This document shows positions 54,976 to 64,000 of a stretch of 64,000 nt of DNA, in pieces (position 1 is the stretch's first letter; every line of letters begins with the position of its first letter). Source of the DNA: Apoderus coryli (Eukaryota > Arthropoda > Insecta > Coleoptera > Attelabidae); the NCBI GenBank assembly GCA_911728435.2, contig OU452200.1, positions 39,385,715 through 39,449,714 on the forward strand. Reading direction: 5' to 3'. A program made the position numbers and the translations under genes. The notes beneath the pieces are model-generated. The model saw only the letters and a list, made by a program, of their open reading frames with translations. It was not told the origin of the DNA and made no database searches.

Positions 54976-56676
54976 CTAATCACATAAAAATTTTCTTTTA
55001 TACGATTTTCTAGAATGGAGTTTACTAGGGCAGTCTCGCTGAAGGCTCCAGCAGTAGTCCGCCATCATGTGGCTATCCCATCGTCCTTGATAACGATCTT
55101 CCATAGTTTTAATATCCTGGTGGAATCTTTCCCCCTGTTCTTCACTACAATCACCTAAGTTTTCTGGAAAACGATCTAGGTGGCTGTGGAGGTAGTGAAC
55201 TTTTATACTCATGTTACAGCCGAGAATATTAAAATTTGAAAGCATAGTTTCCACTAATTCTACGTAATTGTCTGCTTTATGATTGCCAAGAAAATTTTGT
55301 ACTACTTGAACAAATGAACTCCAAGCGTTAGATTCAGTCTCGTTCATTGATGTGGTGAATTGTGGATCTTTAACAAGTTGCCTTATTTGAGGACCATCAA
55401 ATATACCAGCTTTTAGTTTTTCCGTGCTAATGCCAGGAAATTTACGTGACAAATACCCAAAACAATTTCCATCTCGATTTAAGGCCTTCACAAATTGCTT
55501 CATTAGGCCTAGCTTGATATGCAAGGGCGGAAGTAAGATTTTTTCTCTTGAAACCAAAGGTTCGTTGATCACGTTTTGTATTCCTTGAATCATGACATCT
55601 CTTGAAGGCCAATTTTTGTTAACCCAGTGCTCATTTTTAGCTCTGCTGTCCCAAAGGCACAAAAAACAAGGATATTTTGTATAACCACTCTGCTGTCCAA
55701 GGAGGAAGTTAATCATTTTTAAATCAACACAAATTGACCACTGATGTTCTTCGTATTTAATTTTTCTCAAAACTAATGCTATTGTTTCATATTCTTCCTT
55801 CATGGTAGTAGAATGACCAATAGGAATTGAGCCATATTTGTTACCGTTATGTAAAAGAACACATTTTAAACTACGTTTTGAACTGTCAATAAAAAGGCGC
55901 CAATCATCTAGAGTGTATTCAGGCAAACCCATTTTTTCTAAGAGCCCTTTTATATTGTTACAGAATACCAAGTCATTTTCCTGAGTGAAAAAAGGCAGCA
56001 GATCCTTATCTCTTTTACGATAAAATGTAATATTAGTACCTCGACAAAGTAGATTTTTTTCTTTTAATCTGGATGCAAGTAATTCAGCGGATTCCTTTGA
56101 GAGATTCAGGTCTCTTATAAGATCGTTTAGTTCTTCTTGATTGAAACACTGCGGAGTTGCTAAATCTGCTTCAAAATCGCTGTCGTTTTCTGATTGAATT
56201 CTTTTAACTTCGTCAGACGTTGATGTTTCTGTATCATCTTCTGTCAGTTTGGGTAGACTGCTGAATGATGGAACGGGTATTTCTTCCGAATGCACTACAG
56301 GCCTTCTTGCAGAATCTAGATCAGGATATGTCCATTTGTGTCTATTGTTTCTATTTATGCCTTTAATATTAACGAGACAAAAATAGCAGTCGTCATGATG
56401 GTTCCGCGGTTCTCTCCAAACCATTGGTACACCAAACTTTAGGCACTTCCTCTTTCCAGTTGTCCACTGTCGCAAATGTTCAACACATGTTTTACATATG
56501 AAATGTGGGGCCCAAGATTTATCTTGATCTCCTAAATGAACGCCAAAATAGGCAAGATAAGCTCTTTTCACAAAGTCAGAAATCCTTTTTCTGCTCTCTT
56601 TCAAAGTGTATTCACCACACACATAACAAAAAACATCGGGATGATTTGCACAGGTACGTCTGCTTGTGGATGCCAT
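54976..56676 (-). CDS. Intact 566-aa putative transposase, multi-copy arthropod family
   Basis: Single open frame from ATG 56676 with an AATAAA signal 34 bp past the stop. Residues 9-64 have C17-x2-C20 and C61-x2-C64, and C97-x2-C100 follows: an N-terminal metal-binding region, likely for DNA. Residues 130-175 are acidic and disordered. The C-terminal 350 residues look like an RNase H-type nuclease: LFIDSSKRSLK (D264), ICVDLKMINFLLGQQSG (D318), CFLCLWDSR (C337, C340), LPPLHIKLGLMKQF (H386), and SEEQGERFHQDI (E513/E516). These are candidate catalytic and zinc residues, not shown ones. I know similar sequences as multi-copy unnamed arthropod proteins. No stop or frameshift although its host LINE is decayed: recent activity or selection. 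Confidence 0.8.
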   Translation of the reverse strand: MASTSRRTCANHPDVFCYVCGEYTLKESRKRISDFVKRAYLAYFGVHLGDQDKSWAPHFICKTCVEHLRQWTTGKRKCLKFGVPMVWREPRNHHDDCYFCLVNIKGINRNNRHKWTYPDLDSARRPVVHSEEIPVPSFSSLPKLTEDDTETSTSDEVKRIQSENDSDFEADLATPQCFNQEELNDLIRDLNLSKESAELLASRLKEKNLLCRGTNITFYRKRDKDLLPFFTQENDLVFCNNIKGLLEKMGLPEYTLDDWRLFIDSSKRSLKCVLLHNGNKYGSIPIGHSTTMKEEYETIALVLRKIKYEEHQWSICVDLKMINFLLGQQSGYTKYPCFLCLWDSRAKNEHWVNKNWPSRDVMIQGIQNVINEPLVSREKILLPPLHIKLGLMKQFVKALNRDGNCFGYLSRKFPGISTEKLKAGIFDGPQIRQLVKDPQFTTSMNETESNAWSSFVQVVQNFLGNHKADNYVELVETMLSNFNILGCNMSIKVHYLHSHLDRFPENLGDCSEEQGERFHQDIKTMEDRYQGRWDSHMMADYCWSLQRDCPSKLHSRKSYKRKFLCD

Positions 56677-57300
56677 TGTTTCAGTTTAGTGTCTTGATAC
56701 TACAAAACGACCAAAATTTACACAAAATGATAGCACAACTTTACTTGGGAAAACTCAGTAATATACTAAATCAAGTACAGCCAAGCAGGTATAGAAGGAT
56801 CGGGTCATAGGCAATTACAGGTATAAAAATAAGTAAGAGCATTGTATTGAGTAGTTCCTAGTATAGGAACATTGGGTCAGGGACAATTCCAGGTATCCAT
56901 TTGGCTAATTAGATTCTGGGAAATTCCTATTTTGACGATTAAGTACATATTTATCTCTTTATTTGTTGTCCTTTATCAGAAAAAAATATATCATTTAACC
57001 TGTAACGTGTATCTCAAAAACTAGAGCTGATAGAAAAAATCTGGTGGCATTTTTGGAATCAGCACATTAAAAACATCTAAAATCAGATGTTAGATTTCTG
57101 GCACCAAATTTTTTTTTTCATTTTGTTGGCCTGTGTTATTAATAGCCTGAAAGGCTACTGACGTTTGCTCGACAACATATTTCTTATTTTTATTCTGAAT
57201 GAGTTTAAACTGGATTGTACATGTTGAGAAATACAAGAGTTATACAATTTTACCGCGTGATAAGTAAAACATTTCTTAAACATGGTTGTTCTATTATATA

Positions 57301-58404
57301 CTATATATATTGTATATGTAGCAGATTTCTTGATCTTACATTAACGCTGTGAATGGATGAACGCGGGCTCAGCTTATCAAACAGTACTTTCGGTATTTTT
57401 GTTTTAATAATTTTAAATAATAAAGAGCAAAAACTGAGTTCCAGTCTTTCAGACATTTTTAGCCAATTAAGTTCTTTAATCTTATGTGATATGTGATCAT
57501 ATTTTCTCAAGCAAAAAACAAACCGGCAGCAGAAGTTCTGTACCCTCTGTATTCTGGCTTGATTTTGTTTATCGAGGTAAGGTCCGTAAACAGTATCGGC
57601 GTAACTAAGCTTGGAGAGAACCAACGAGTCGGACAGCATTTTTTTTAGAGAAGGCGTGAAATGATGTCCGTATGAAAACAACAACTTTAACGTTCGAAAA
57701 CATTTCTTTAATAAATATTTAACATGTAGGTTAAATTTCAAATCGGGATCAAACACCACACCCAAGTTTTTCCCATTGGAAACCAGATTCAATGGGACAT
57801 CACCTATCTTAATACACCCATCTGGTATTAGAGCACGCAAGGTTTTATTACCAAAAAGTATAACATGACACTTCTCTCGATTAAGTTTTAAATTATGTTT
57901 TGCTGATAGGCTTTGTAGGGATTGAAGATCCATATTTATATTTTTAATAGTTACACCAGTATTTGTTTTATTAAAGTATAAATAAACCTGCGTGTCATCT
58001 GCAAAGGCATTGACTTTATAAAATTTTGTAAATGTAAGAATATCTGCCGTGTACAATAGGAAAAGAAGCGGCCCCAAAATTGATCCCTGAGGAACTCCAG
58101 AACTCACATTTTTTAAGGATGACCGATTGCCAGTTACGTATACACGTTGAGTCCGATTAGATAGATAAAATTGAATAAACTGCATAGCACCAACAGAAAA
58201 GCCATAAAACTTCAATTTGGCAGACAACAAAGTATGACTTATAGTATCAAAAGCCTTCGAGAAATCTAAAGTTACAAGACACCTCAGTAGTTTATCATCA
58301 ATTCCTCTAACAATGTCATCCGTCAGTTGGTTAAGAGCCGTGGAAGTACTGAATCCTGAGCGAAACCCAGCTTGACAATCCGGAAGATTTTTGTGAGAAT
58401 CCAC
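57301..58404 (-). pseudogene. LINE reverse transcriptase ORF, 367 codons
   Basis: CQAGFRSGFSTSTALNQLTD (start of palm), LVTLDFSKAFDTISHTLL (first catalytic Asp), SSGVPQGSILGPLLFLLYTA, NAFADDTQVYLYF (catalytic pair F-A-D-D), KNLGVVFDPDLKFNLHV and DSLVLSKLSYADTVYGPYL. Uninterrupted over the RT but lacking endonuclease and finger, and shifted out of frame at its 3' end. Distinct sublineage from the copies at 48 and 60 kb (FADD against YADD). Confidence 0.85.
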
Positions 58405-58549
58405 ATACCGAACAATCTGCCAGTAAATTTAGTTATAACTGACGCTATTTTGACTTTTGCATCAGGAAATGCTGAATCGAAATATTTACAGTTTTTACAC
58501 GAATAGTTGCTTTGTGAATTGTATGCTAATTCCTGTTTCTATTTTTCAG

Positions 58550-58686
58550 ATATACAAGAATTCTATGAGTTGACATTACTTGACGAAAACAAATCAATTC
58601 AGGAAAAAACTGCGGAAACACTTAGAATAGCGAGCAAATGGGAAAACAGCGATGAACCCATTATACCCAGCTTTACGAATAATGAT
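58550..58686 (+). CDS. dlg1: Discs large (dlg1) exon following the L27 domain
   Basis: The acceptor TATTTTTCAG and donor GTAAGTG bound a 137-nt exon starting with two bases of a split Asp codon: (D)IQEFYELTLLDENKSIQ, then EKTAETLRIASKWENS and DEPIIPSFTNND. The segment D-I-Q-E-F-Y-E-x-T-L-L-D directly follows the L27 domain in Dlg1/SAP97 of animals. Dlg1 is a membrane-linked MAGUK scaffold with L27, three PDZ, SH3 and guanylate-kinase domains that sets cell polarity and septate junctions. The L27 and PDZ exons lie outside the window, so the introns on both sides are long and filled with transposons. Phase 1 acceptor, phase 0 donor. The surrounding LINE stops 125 bp short of it. Confidence 0.87.
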
Positions 58687-58689
58687 GTA

Positions 58690-59330
58690 AGTGATTTTTA
58701 TTTTACGTAGAATATAATTTGATATTTCTTTACGTTTTATACGTATTCGTTTAAAAATAACTTAAGTATGAGTCTCCAACGCAAAGCGCAAATATAGAGA
58801 CGCGTGCGCGATCAACACGACGCAAGTGCGTCACCAGCAAGACGTATTGATGAGGAAATTGGAACGTAATATTTATAAATTTGCAAGTATCGTTCGTTTA
58901 AATGTTTTTAAAATATATGAGTGATGCAGACAAAGAAATAGCATTGCTTAATGCATTTATAACCAACATATAAAATTGCTCAAACGCATGCTAATCATAA
59001 ATGCGAATATTTTGAAATAGTTAACTATCTAACAAGTGCGGAAAGTACTACTTTTCCGCAAACGACGATATTACTGTGTTTTGATTACTAGGCGATGATT
59101 GAAACAAAAGCTTTGACCAAAAAATGAATCAACCGATTATTTGACTCGATACCACATACTTCATGACATTTAACAAATAATTTCATTTTATATACAATTG
59201 CATTAAACTTTAAATAGATTTCATCTAATTCAACATTATCCCGATAATAAAACTGAGAAATGAAAGAGATACGGGTTGCTGATGTGTTAGTCGCCCACAC
59301 CACAGTTTTATTATTCGGTGCCCACACCAT
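58690..59330. other. Intron sequence of dlg1, no gene
   Basis: Includes a small hairpin GCGGAAAGTACTACTTTTCCGC-type (given in parts: GCGGAAAGTA, ACTTTTCCGC) at 59039. Nothing coding supported. Confidence 0.55.
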
Positions 59331-59567
59331 CGAATATTAACTATAGATAAGAAGATTCAGTAGACGCTGAAAACGGCATCGACTCGTCGCATGCCCAGCC
59401 ACATTTCTGGCCCGCTAGTATATATACTATATCTATACAATGTGTCGACGGATAGAGTTTGGAAGAAGAAAAACTTTTTTATTTGTAGATTTAGAAGAAA
59501 AAGTAATTCTTTATAAAACGTCTGCTTGTGTCGAAACTACAATTTCAAATACCAAATTTACGATTAC

Positions 59568-59568
59568 T

Positions 59569-59616
<48 letters not shown>
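59568..59616. repeat. (AT)n microsatellite
   Basis: About 24 uninterrupted AT repeats at the junction of MITE and LINE. Confidence 0.95.
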
Positions 59617-59620
<4 letters not shown>

Positions 59621-61300
59621 AGTTGAAAGATTATTATAATCGTCACCTTTTTGTTAATTTTGAAAGTTTTTTCAGTTTCACTCTTGTAGATGAATTTGTG
59701 ATTCAAAAATATTTGTATGAAATAAGATCAAGAGCGGTAGGGCCAGATGAAATTGATAGAAATATGTTACTTATGTGTTGTCCGTATATCCTGCCTTATT
59801 TTACTAACATTATTAATTCGTGTCTACTTGAAAATGTTTTTCCAGATCCTTGAAAAATATCGAAGGTGTATCCTCTACCAAAAGGGGTGGATGTGAAGGA
59901 TTTCAATGAGCTACGGCCGATTTCAATTCTATCGCCAATGTCGAAAGTTTTGTAAAAAATAATGTTCAGACAAATTTACGAGTTTACCTTAAAACATAAT
60001 ATACCTTTGAGACAGTCTGGTTTTAGGAAGGGATATAGCTGCACTACAGCATTACTTGATATTGTTGATGATATAATTCGTGACATCGATTTTGGTAGGA
60101 CGGTTGCTCTCTTAATGCGAGATTACTCTAAGGCTTTCGATAAAATAAAATCACTCCTCATATCTATCTTAAAATTTTCGGGTTCTCTAACTCAGCACTA
60201 ACATTAATGACAAGTTACATTAACAACAGATCTCAATTTGTTGAGACTGAAAACGGTAAATCAGAATTAGGCAGTCTTTTATCTGGGGTACCTCAGGGCT
60301 CGGTCTTAGCACCCCTTATTTTTTGTCTTTACACATCTAATATATACAAATGTTTACAGTATTCGCAGAATTACGAATATGCTGCTGACCGACAAATTAA
60401 ATTTTCTTTTGATTTCAACAACCTTGATATGGCTTTACAATTGTTCAATACCGATATAGCACGCTTAGTGGAAAATTCAAAAAAACACCAAAGGTTAATA
60501 AATCCATCTAAATCAGTTTTATTGGTTTTTGGCAAACATAAAGAAATAGCGGAGCAATTATTTAAGGTAAATGTGGATAATAATACAATTTCATGTAAAA
60601 AATCTGGGAAGAGTTTAGGATTGGAAATTGATACTGATCTGAGATTTACTCAGCATATTACTACAAACTTAAACAAAGCTTACGCTAATCTGAAGATCCA
60701 CATCGTCATGTTTTGCCGAATTTTATGAAGATTATGCTTACGGATTCATTGGTATTAAATTACTTTAATTATTGCGATGTTGTTTATGGGCCTTGTCTGA
60801 ATAGTTTTGATAAAAACAGAATACAACGTATTCAAAAATGTTGTCTAAGATATATTTATGGTATCCGTAAGTACGAGCTTGTCTCTCACAAACTTAAGGC
60901 TGCTCACTGGCTGAATATGGAGAATAGGAGAAAGTTGCACTTAGCTTGTTTGTTTTTTTCGATAATATTGTTAAGAAGACCTCCGTATTTGTACAATAAA
61001 ACTGGTTTTAGGTCTGATGTGCATACGCTAAATTTAAGATTCAAAGGACTCCTAACTCCTCCTCCTCATCGAAGTGCAATTTTCCTGAGATCATTTACTT
61101 ATAATATTTATGCTGTCTATAACAATTTGCCTGCACATTTAAAAACATTGAGTTCTGCGCGTTTCGGGAACTCTTATCGGAGTCTACTTTTATTGTTATA
61201 AATAGTTTTAAGTATCACCTATTAACCTGTGTAAAATTGTGTAATTATATAAAAGAAAGGAAAGGACCGCATTTTATTTATTTTATTATTTTATTTTTTT
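59617..61300 (+). mobile_element. L2/Crack/Daphne-like LINE nested in the MITE, degraded
   Basis: In order over several frames: IRSRAVGPDEIDRNML (RT start), a broken L-R-P-I-S-I-L-S-P-M-S-K block, RQSGFRKGYSCTTALLDIVD, LMRDYSKAFDKI, LLSGVPQGSVLAPLIFCLYT, YEYAADRQIKFSF (catalytic pair changed to A-A-D), KSLGLEIDTDLRFTQHI, TDSLVLNYFNYCDVVYGPCL, and LNLRFKGLLTPPPHR. Closest to the copy at 48-49.5 kb. Frameshifts near 59850, 60200 and 60710 and the altered catalytic block make it dead. Confidence 0.85.
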
Positions 61301-61699
61301 TTTTTCTTAAACATATGCTGCTGACTGTCTGGTTTATGTAATAAATCATGATTTTGAAAATATTTTCCTAAAATTAAAAAAAAACAAAAAAAAGCAAAAT
61401 CATTTAAAATGTTATTTTTGATATACCCTGTATAGTAGTCGTAAATTTGGTATTTGAAATTGTAGTTTCGACACAAGCAGACGTTTTTATAAAGAATGAC
61501 TTTTTCTTCTATATATTTACAAATAAAAAAGTTTTTCCTCTTCCAAACTCTATCCGTGGACACATTGTATATACTATAAGATACTATACTATAACTATAA
61601 GCGCGGCGAATTGCTTTATCAACATGAACAACAAACGTGCCGACACGAGGTGAAGTAACTGTATATTATTTTAACCTGTGCCCACACTGTGCAGTGTTC

Positions 61700-62630
61700 G
61701 AAATAATTCATTTTATTTTCTCTCGTGTAAATTGAGTTCATTTTGAAAACCCAACAGTAAATTTGATTACGGTCAGTTGTTTGTGTTTATGTGTGTTTAT
61801 AATTGTGATTTGCATTCATTTGGTAAAAGTTTTAATGAACCTGTAGTGCCCGGACTGCAGCTGATGTTTCTGCCTTAAAATAGAATTAAATTGACACATA
61901 CTCGTATATAGAGAGAGAGAAAATGTGTATGTTGCTTTTTTTCTTAATGTTCTACTAACCTTTAGTTTAGTTTTAATTTTTGGATCGGATAGTGTCGTGT
62001 CAAAGTCATTTATTTATATCCATTTCGATAAACTAGTTGGTGTTTGATTTTGAGGGTTTAATTAATCTCTAGATTGTCTCAAAGATGGAGAAGTCCTCCA
62101 ATAGAACTCTAATTGTCCCTTTTCCCATTTTCAGTGTCCTTCCATCATATTATGGCCCAAAGATGGGTCCCAGACCGCAGAACAAAGTGTTGGCCTCTTC
62201 TTTTCAAAGTTTCTATTATCTTTACCTATGCCTTCGCACACCCAAGTTAGATGCCAGATGATTTGGGGACGTAACTGTTGATGAAAAATGATAAAACCAT
62301 TAGTATATATGGGTCCAGGCTCCCTCTTCTTCTTATGGAGCGGATTTTTCTGTTTTTTTTTATTAAAGAGACCACAAATAAATTAAGAAAAAAATATTCT
62401 GTAATTGCATTATTTAAGTCAAAATTTAAATTCTAATCCCCCTAAAAATTGACATTTTTAACTATTGTGAACATGGAAATTACATGGTTCCTATCAAATT
62501 TAGGAAATAAAATTAAACGTTGCCAGATTGTAATCATAATCAACACGTTGGTCGTCAAGGCACGATGCTTTAGACGCCCTAAGATTTAGATATGTAAATT
62601 TGTTAAAAGTTTTATCACAAATTATATTCT
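61700..62630. other. No gene recognised
   Basis: AT-rich dlg1-side intron or intergenic DNA; a GA-rich run at 61908-61921. Nothing coding supported. Confidence 0.5.
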
Positions 62631-62639
62631 TCTTATAAC

Positions 62640-63243
62640 AAAACAGAGGCTGACGAAGCAAATTCTTTGAAACAAAAACTACAAATATTTGAAACTATGA
62701 TATTATTCGTTTTGCAAACAAAAATTTTGAAGTGTACTGATGCTCTTTCGAGACTACTGTAAAATAATCAGCAAAACCTTGAACAGGCCTCAAAAATGTT
62801 TAATACTGCTCTCGATAATACGAAAACGCTTAGAAATAATTTTGAATTTATTGATAAGCGAATCAAGTAGTTTGGCTGCGTAATGGGAAATAAAGGCGGA
62901 GTTTTTACAAAATAACTAGGCCTAAACGATTTTTTGATGAAAAGAAAAATCATTTTCAAGTAGAATCAAATGAAGACTGGTTCAAAATTAAAGTTTTTTA
63001 TACAATGTTAGATATTATAATATCTCAGTTAAAAAATAGAACGTCCGGGATAAGTGAAATTTGCAAAACTTTTTGTGGATTATCTGCAGATAATGCTGAT
63101 GCTGAATTGTATCGGATGAGTCAGGAATTGTACGTCAAATATTCCGATGACATTTCCGATACGATATCGTATCAACTTGTTTCATTTAGGAATTGTTTTA
63201 GCGGTGATTTATGTAAGATAAAATCAATTAAAAAATGTCTATA
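62640..63243 (+). pseudogene. hAT-type (ZMYM1/DUF4371-like) transposase C-terminal remnant
   Basis: Frames read EADEANSLKQKLQIFETMIL, FVLQTKILKCTDALSRLL, a stop, NFEFIDKRIK, a stop, then after a shift KRFFDEKKNHFQ-type text (here RPKRFFDEKKNHFQ) and KVFYTMLDIIISQLKNRTSG up to the stop at 63243. The helical Q-x-F-E-x-M/L ... Y-x-M-L-D-x-x-I-x-x-L layout is the insertion and C-terminal part of ZMYM1-like hAT transposases. At least two stops and a frameshift. Confidence 0.7.
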
Positions 63244-63371
63244 ATATGGCACTTTCAAAATCAACACATTTTACCCTTTCGTTTTGCAGCTGCTACCATG
63301 AACTTTGTTTTTTCAAATGCAGGCCTAAATTTTCATTTGTCGCTAACTTTAAAATAAAGTATAACTCAAGT

Positions 63372-63412
63372 ACGGTTTCTGACGTTTCGATTCGATAGTA
63401 GTCATCATCAAT
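63372..63412 (-). ncRNA. Degenerate hammerhead-like motif
   Basis: Minus strand TTGATGA, GACT/AATC (one mismatch), then GAAA and CGTC. The first core C is T and stem I is not evident. Very likely inactive; kept because the motif is shared with better copies. Confidence 0.35.
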
Positions 63413-63419
63413 GATTTTT

Positions 63420-63878
63420 CCTTAATACAGACCTGCATTATTTTTTGCTTAGATAAAATACGAAATGTGTGAACTTTTGTCTAATTTAACTAACTCTCTA
63501 TCTTGCATAGTTTAAGAAATGGCATGTATATTTTTTTGTTTTTATATTTTAAATTGTGCTTTGGTTAAGTTTGTTTGATTTTTTAATAAACGTATAAATA
63601 TTGGTACTTTGTTTTTCAATGGGTGTGGCGGTAAGAGGGTGGGCCCGGAAATTCCTTGGAACACAGGCCCGCAACGGCATCACTACGCCCCTGGACACAC
63701 TGTATAACAAATACTCATATTTCAAGAAACAGTGTCAGTGTTATATCTTAGAGAAGTCATATTTCTTGTTTAGAATAAAAGGTCATTGAAATTATTTGCT
63801 AACATCAACTATATATTACAAAATAAATATTTTTACATGGTAAAATTCAGTACAGTTTTTTTTTTTTGAGCATCAACA
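63420..63878. other. No gene; 3' flank of the cuticle gene
   Basis: TGTCTAATTTAACTAACTCT and TATCTTGCATAGTTTAAG near 63478-63515 match the dispersed repeat at 46940-46990. GGACACACTGTATAAC at 63692 is another end-word. Confidence 0.5.
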
Positions 63879-63879
63879 T

Positions 63880-64000
63880 TTAGTGAAGAACTGATGTGGA
63901 GTAGGCTAATGGAGATGCATATTTAGCTACTGGAGCTCCATATGCGATTGGACCAGCGGCGAATCGAGCTACTGGCGCAGAATAAGCTACTGGAGCAGAG
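63880..64000 (-). CDS. Cuticle protein, C-terminal end (partial)
   Basis: The minus strand reads SAPVAYSAPVARFAAGPIAY, GAPVAKYASPLAYSTSVLH and TAA (63882-63880). Repeated A-P-V-A-Y/K motifs rich in Ala, Pro, Val and Tyr are typical of insect structural cuticle proteins of the low-complexity type, secreted by the epidermis into the exoskeleton. Only the last 39 codons are in the window; the start and signal peptide lie beyond the right edge. Opposite in strand to dlg1; it may sit inside a dlg1 intron. Higher GC than its surroundings. Confidence 0.85.
   Translation of the reverse strand, partial: SAPVAYSAPVARFAAGPIAYGAPVAKYASPLAYSTSVLH

Larger units (their letters stand above)
54724..57135 (-). 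mobile_element. 2.4-kb DNA transposon with intact ORF, CMC-like ends
   Basis: The ends CACAGGCCAACA are inverted, and TTA stands outside both (54721-54723, 57136-57138). Looser similarity runs about 110 bp inward (TTTTGGTGCC; CTATCAGATCTAGTTTTTGA against CTATCAGCTCTAGTTTTTGA). A terminus starting CACAG with a 3-bp duplication is what the CACTA/EnSpm branch of the CMC superfamily uses; this assignment is inference. It interrupts an L2-like LINE in its 3' UTR, which proves it is a mobile unit and gives the empty-site sequence. Confidence 0.82.
54351..58425 (-). mobile_element. 5'-truncated L2-like LINE, interrupted in its 3' UTR
   Basis: The coding part is at 58404-57301. After a frameshift at a TA-rich run near 57300, frame text (KKCFTYHAVKLYNSC, RIKIRNMLSSKRQ) completes the protein near 57148. 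The 3' UTR then breaks at 57136 and resumes at 54723 on the far side of a complete DNA transposon. It ends with an AATAAA-like CAAATAAAGACG and a (TTA)n tail at 54355-54366. The 5' end stops at about 58425, 125 bp from the dlg1 exon. Confidence 0.82.
59430..61580. mobile_element. MITE with ~140-bp TIRs
   Basis: 59435-59575 (ACAATGTGTCGACGGATAGA ... CAAATTTACGATTACTATAC) and 61430-61570 are inverted copies at ~93%. Flanks are TATA-rich (TATACTATA), so the exact target duplication is ambiguous. The internal LINE begins right after an (AT)n run at 59574-59616. Confidence 0.85.
59335..61700. repeat. Repeat interrupted by a MITE that is itself interrupted by a LINE
   Basis: The outer pieces (59335-59425, 61585-61690) form, when joined, the inverse of 43085-43280. 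Between them lies a MITE, and within the MITE a LINE. Order of events: repeat, then MITE, then LINE. Confidence 0.85.

Noticed and set aside
59430..61580. A reverse-transcriptase element with its own terminal inverted repeats
   Set aside because: The RT is a LINE with no need of TIRs, it starts beside an (AT)n run, and nesting of a LINE in a MITE explains the layout.

Overview
This is an AT-rich nuclear window from an arthropod, most likely an insect and possibly a beetle (the order is inference). Two pieces of host gene fix this. An exon at 58550-58686 carries the segment that follows the L27 domain in Discs large (dlg1). The right edge (63880-64000, minus) is the 3' end of a cuticle protein with Ala-Pro-Val-Ala-Tyr type repeats. 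Two more likely host exons are a GC-richer 353-nt internal exon of unknown identity (4291-4643) and a first exon encoding the start of a THAP zinc finger (52539-52639). Everything else is intron or intergenic DNA filled with transposable elements, nearly all broken. There is no complete tRNA, no rRNA and no CRISPR.

Layout. 0-10 kb: MITEs, a jockey-like LINE end, a mariner remnant, a ~158-bp satellite, the unknown exon, a 1.6-kb dispersed repeat (second copy at 40 kb), an 86-bp-arm near-perfect hairpin, and a Myb/SANT-like ORF remnant. 10-20 kb: a 723-bp foldback element carrying two inverted hammerhead ribozymes, LINE and Tc1/mariner scraps, an RTE-type LINE, and a Crypton-like tyrosine recombinase pseudogene with a 60-bp intron. 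20-31 kb: LINE and mariner pieces, a TIR element (23274-25849) whose right TIR is split by another TIR element, a GGGGGG-ended TIR element with a zinc-finger-like remnant, and an inverted composite repeat. 31-46 kb: a Tc1-like element with a nested MITE whose arms hold hammerhead motifs, a LINE with a C-terminal C2H2 finger, a split tRNA-derived SINE, a piggyBac-like remnant, repeat copy 2 with a further hammerhead, a BEL/Pao fragment and a DD34D mariner. 48-62 kb: three L2/Crack/Daphne-like LINEs, the THAP exon, a 2.4-kb transposon with an intact 566-aa ORF inserted in the 3' UTR of one LINE, the dlg1 exon, and a LINE nested in a MITE nested in another repeat. 62-64 kb: a hAT/ZMYM1-like remnant and the cuticle gene.

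The best candidates for something new are two. (1) A ~169-bp repeat unit is present three times and folds into a type I hammerhead ribozyme: core CUGAUGA/GAAA, GUC cleavage site, tiny palindromic stem III, two-part stem I. Other hammerhead-like motifs of different sequence occur elsewhere in the window. (2) The 566-aa protein at 54976-56676 (minus) lies between inverted ends that begin CACAGG and are flanked by a TTA duplication. That suits the CMC (CACTA/Mirage/Chapaev) group of DNA transposons, and its reading frame is fully open amid decayed neighbours.
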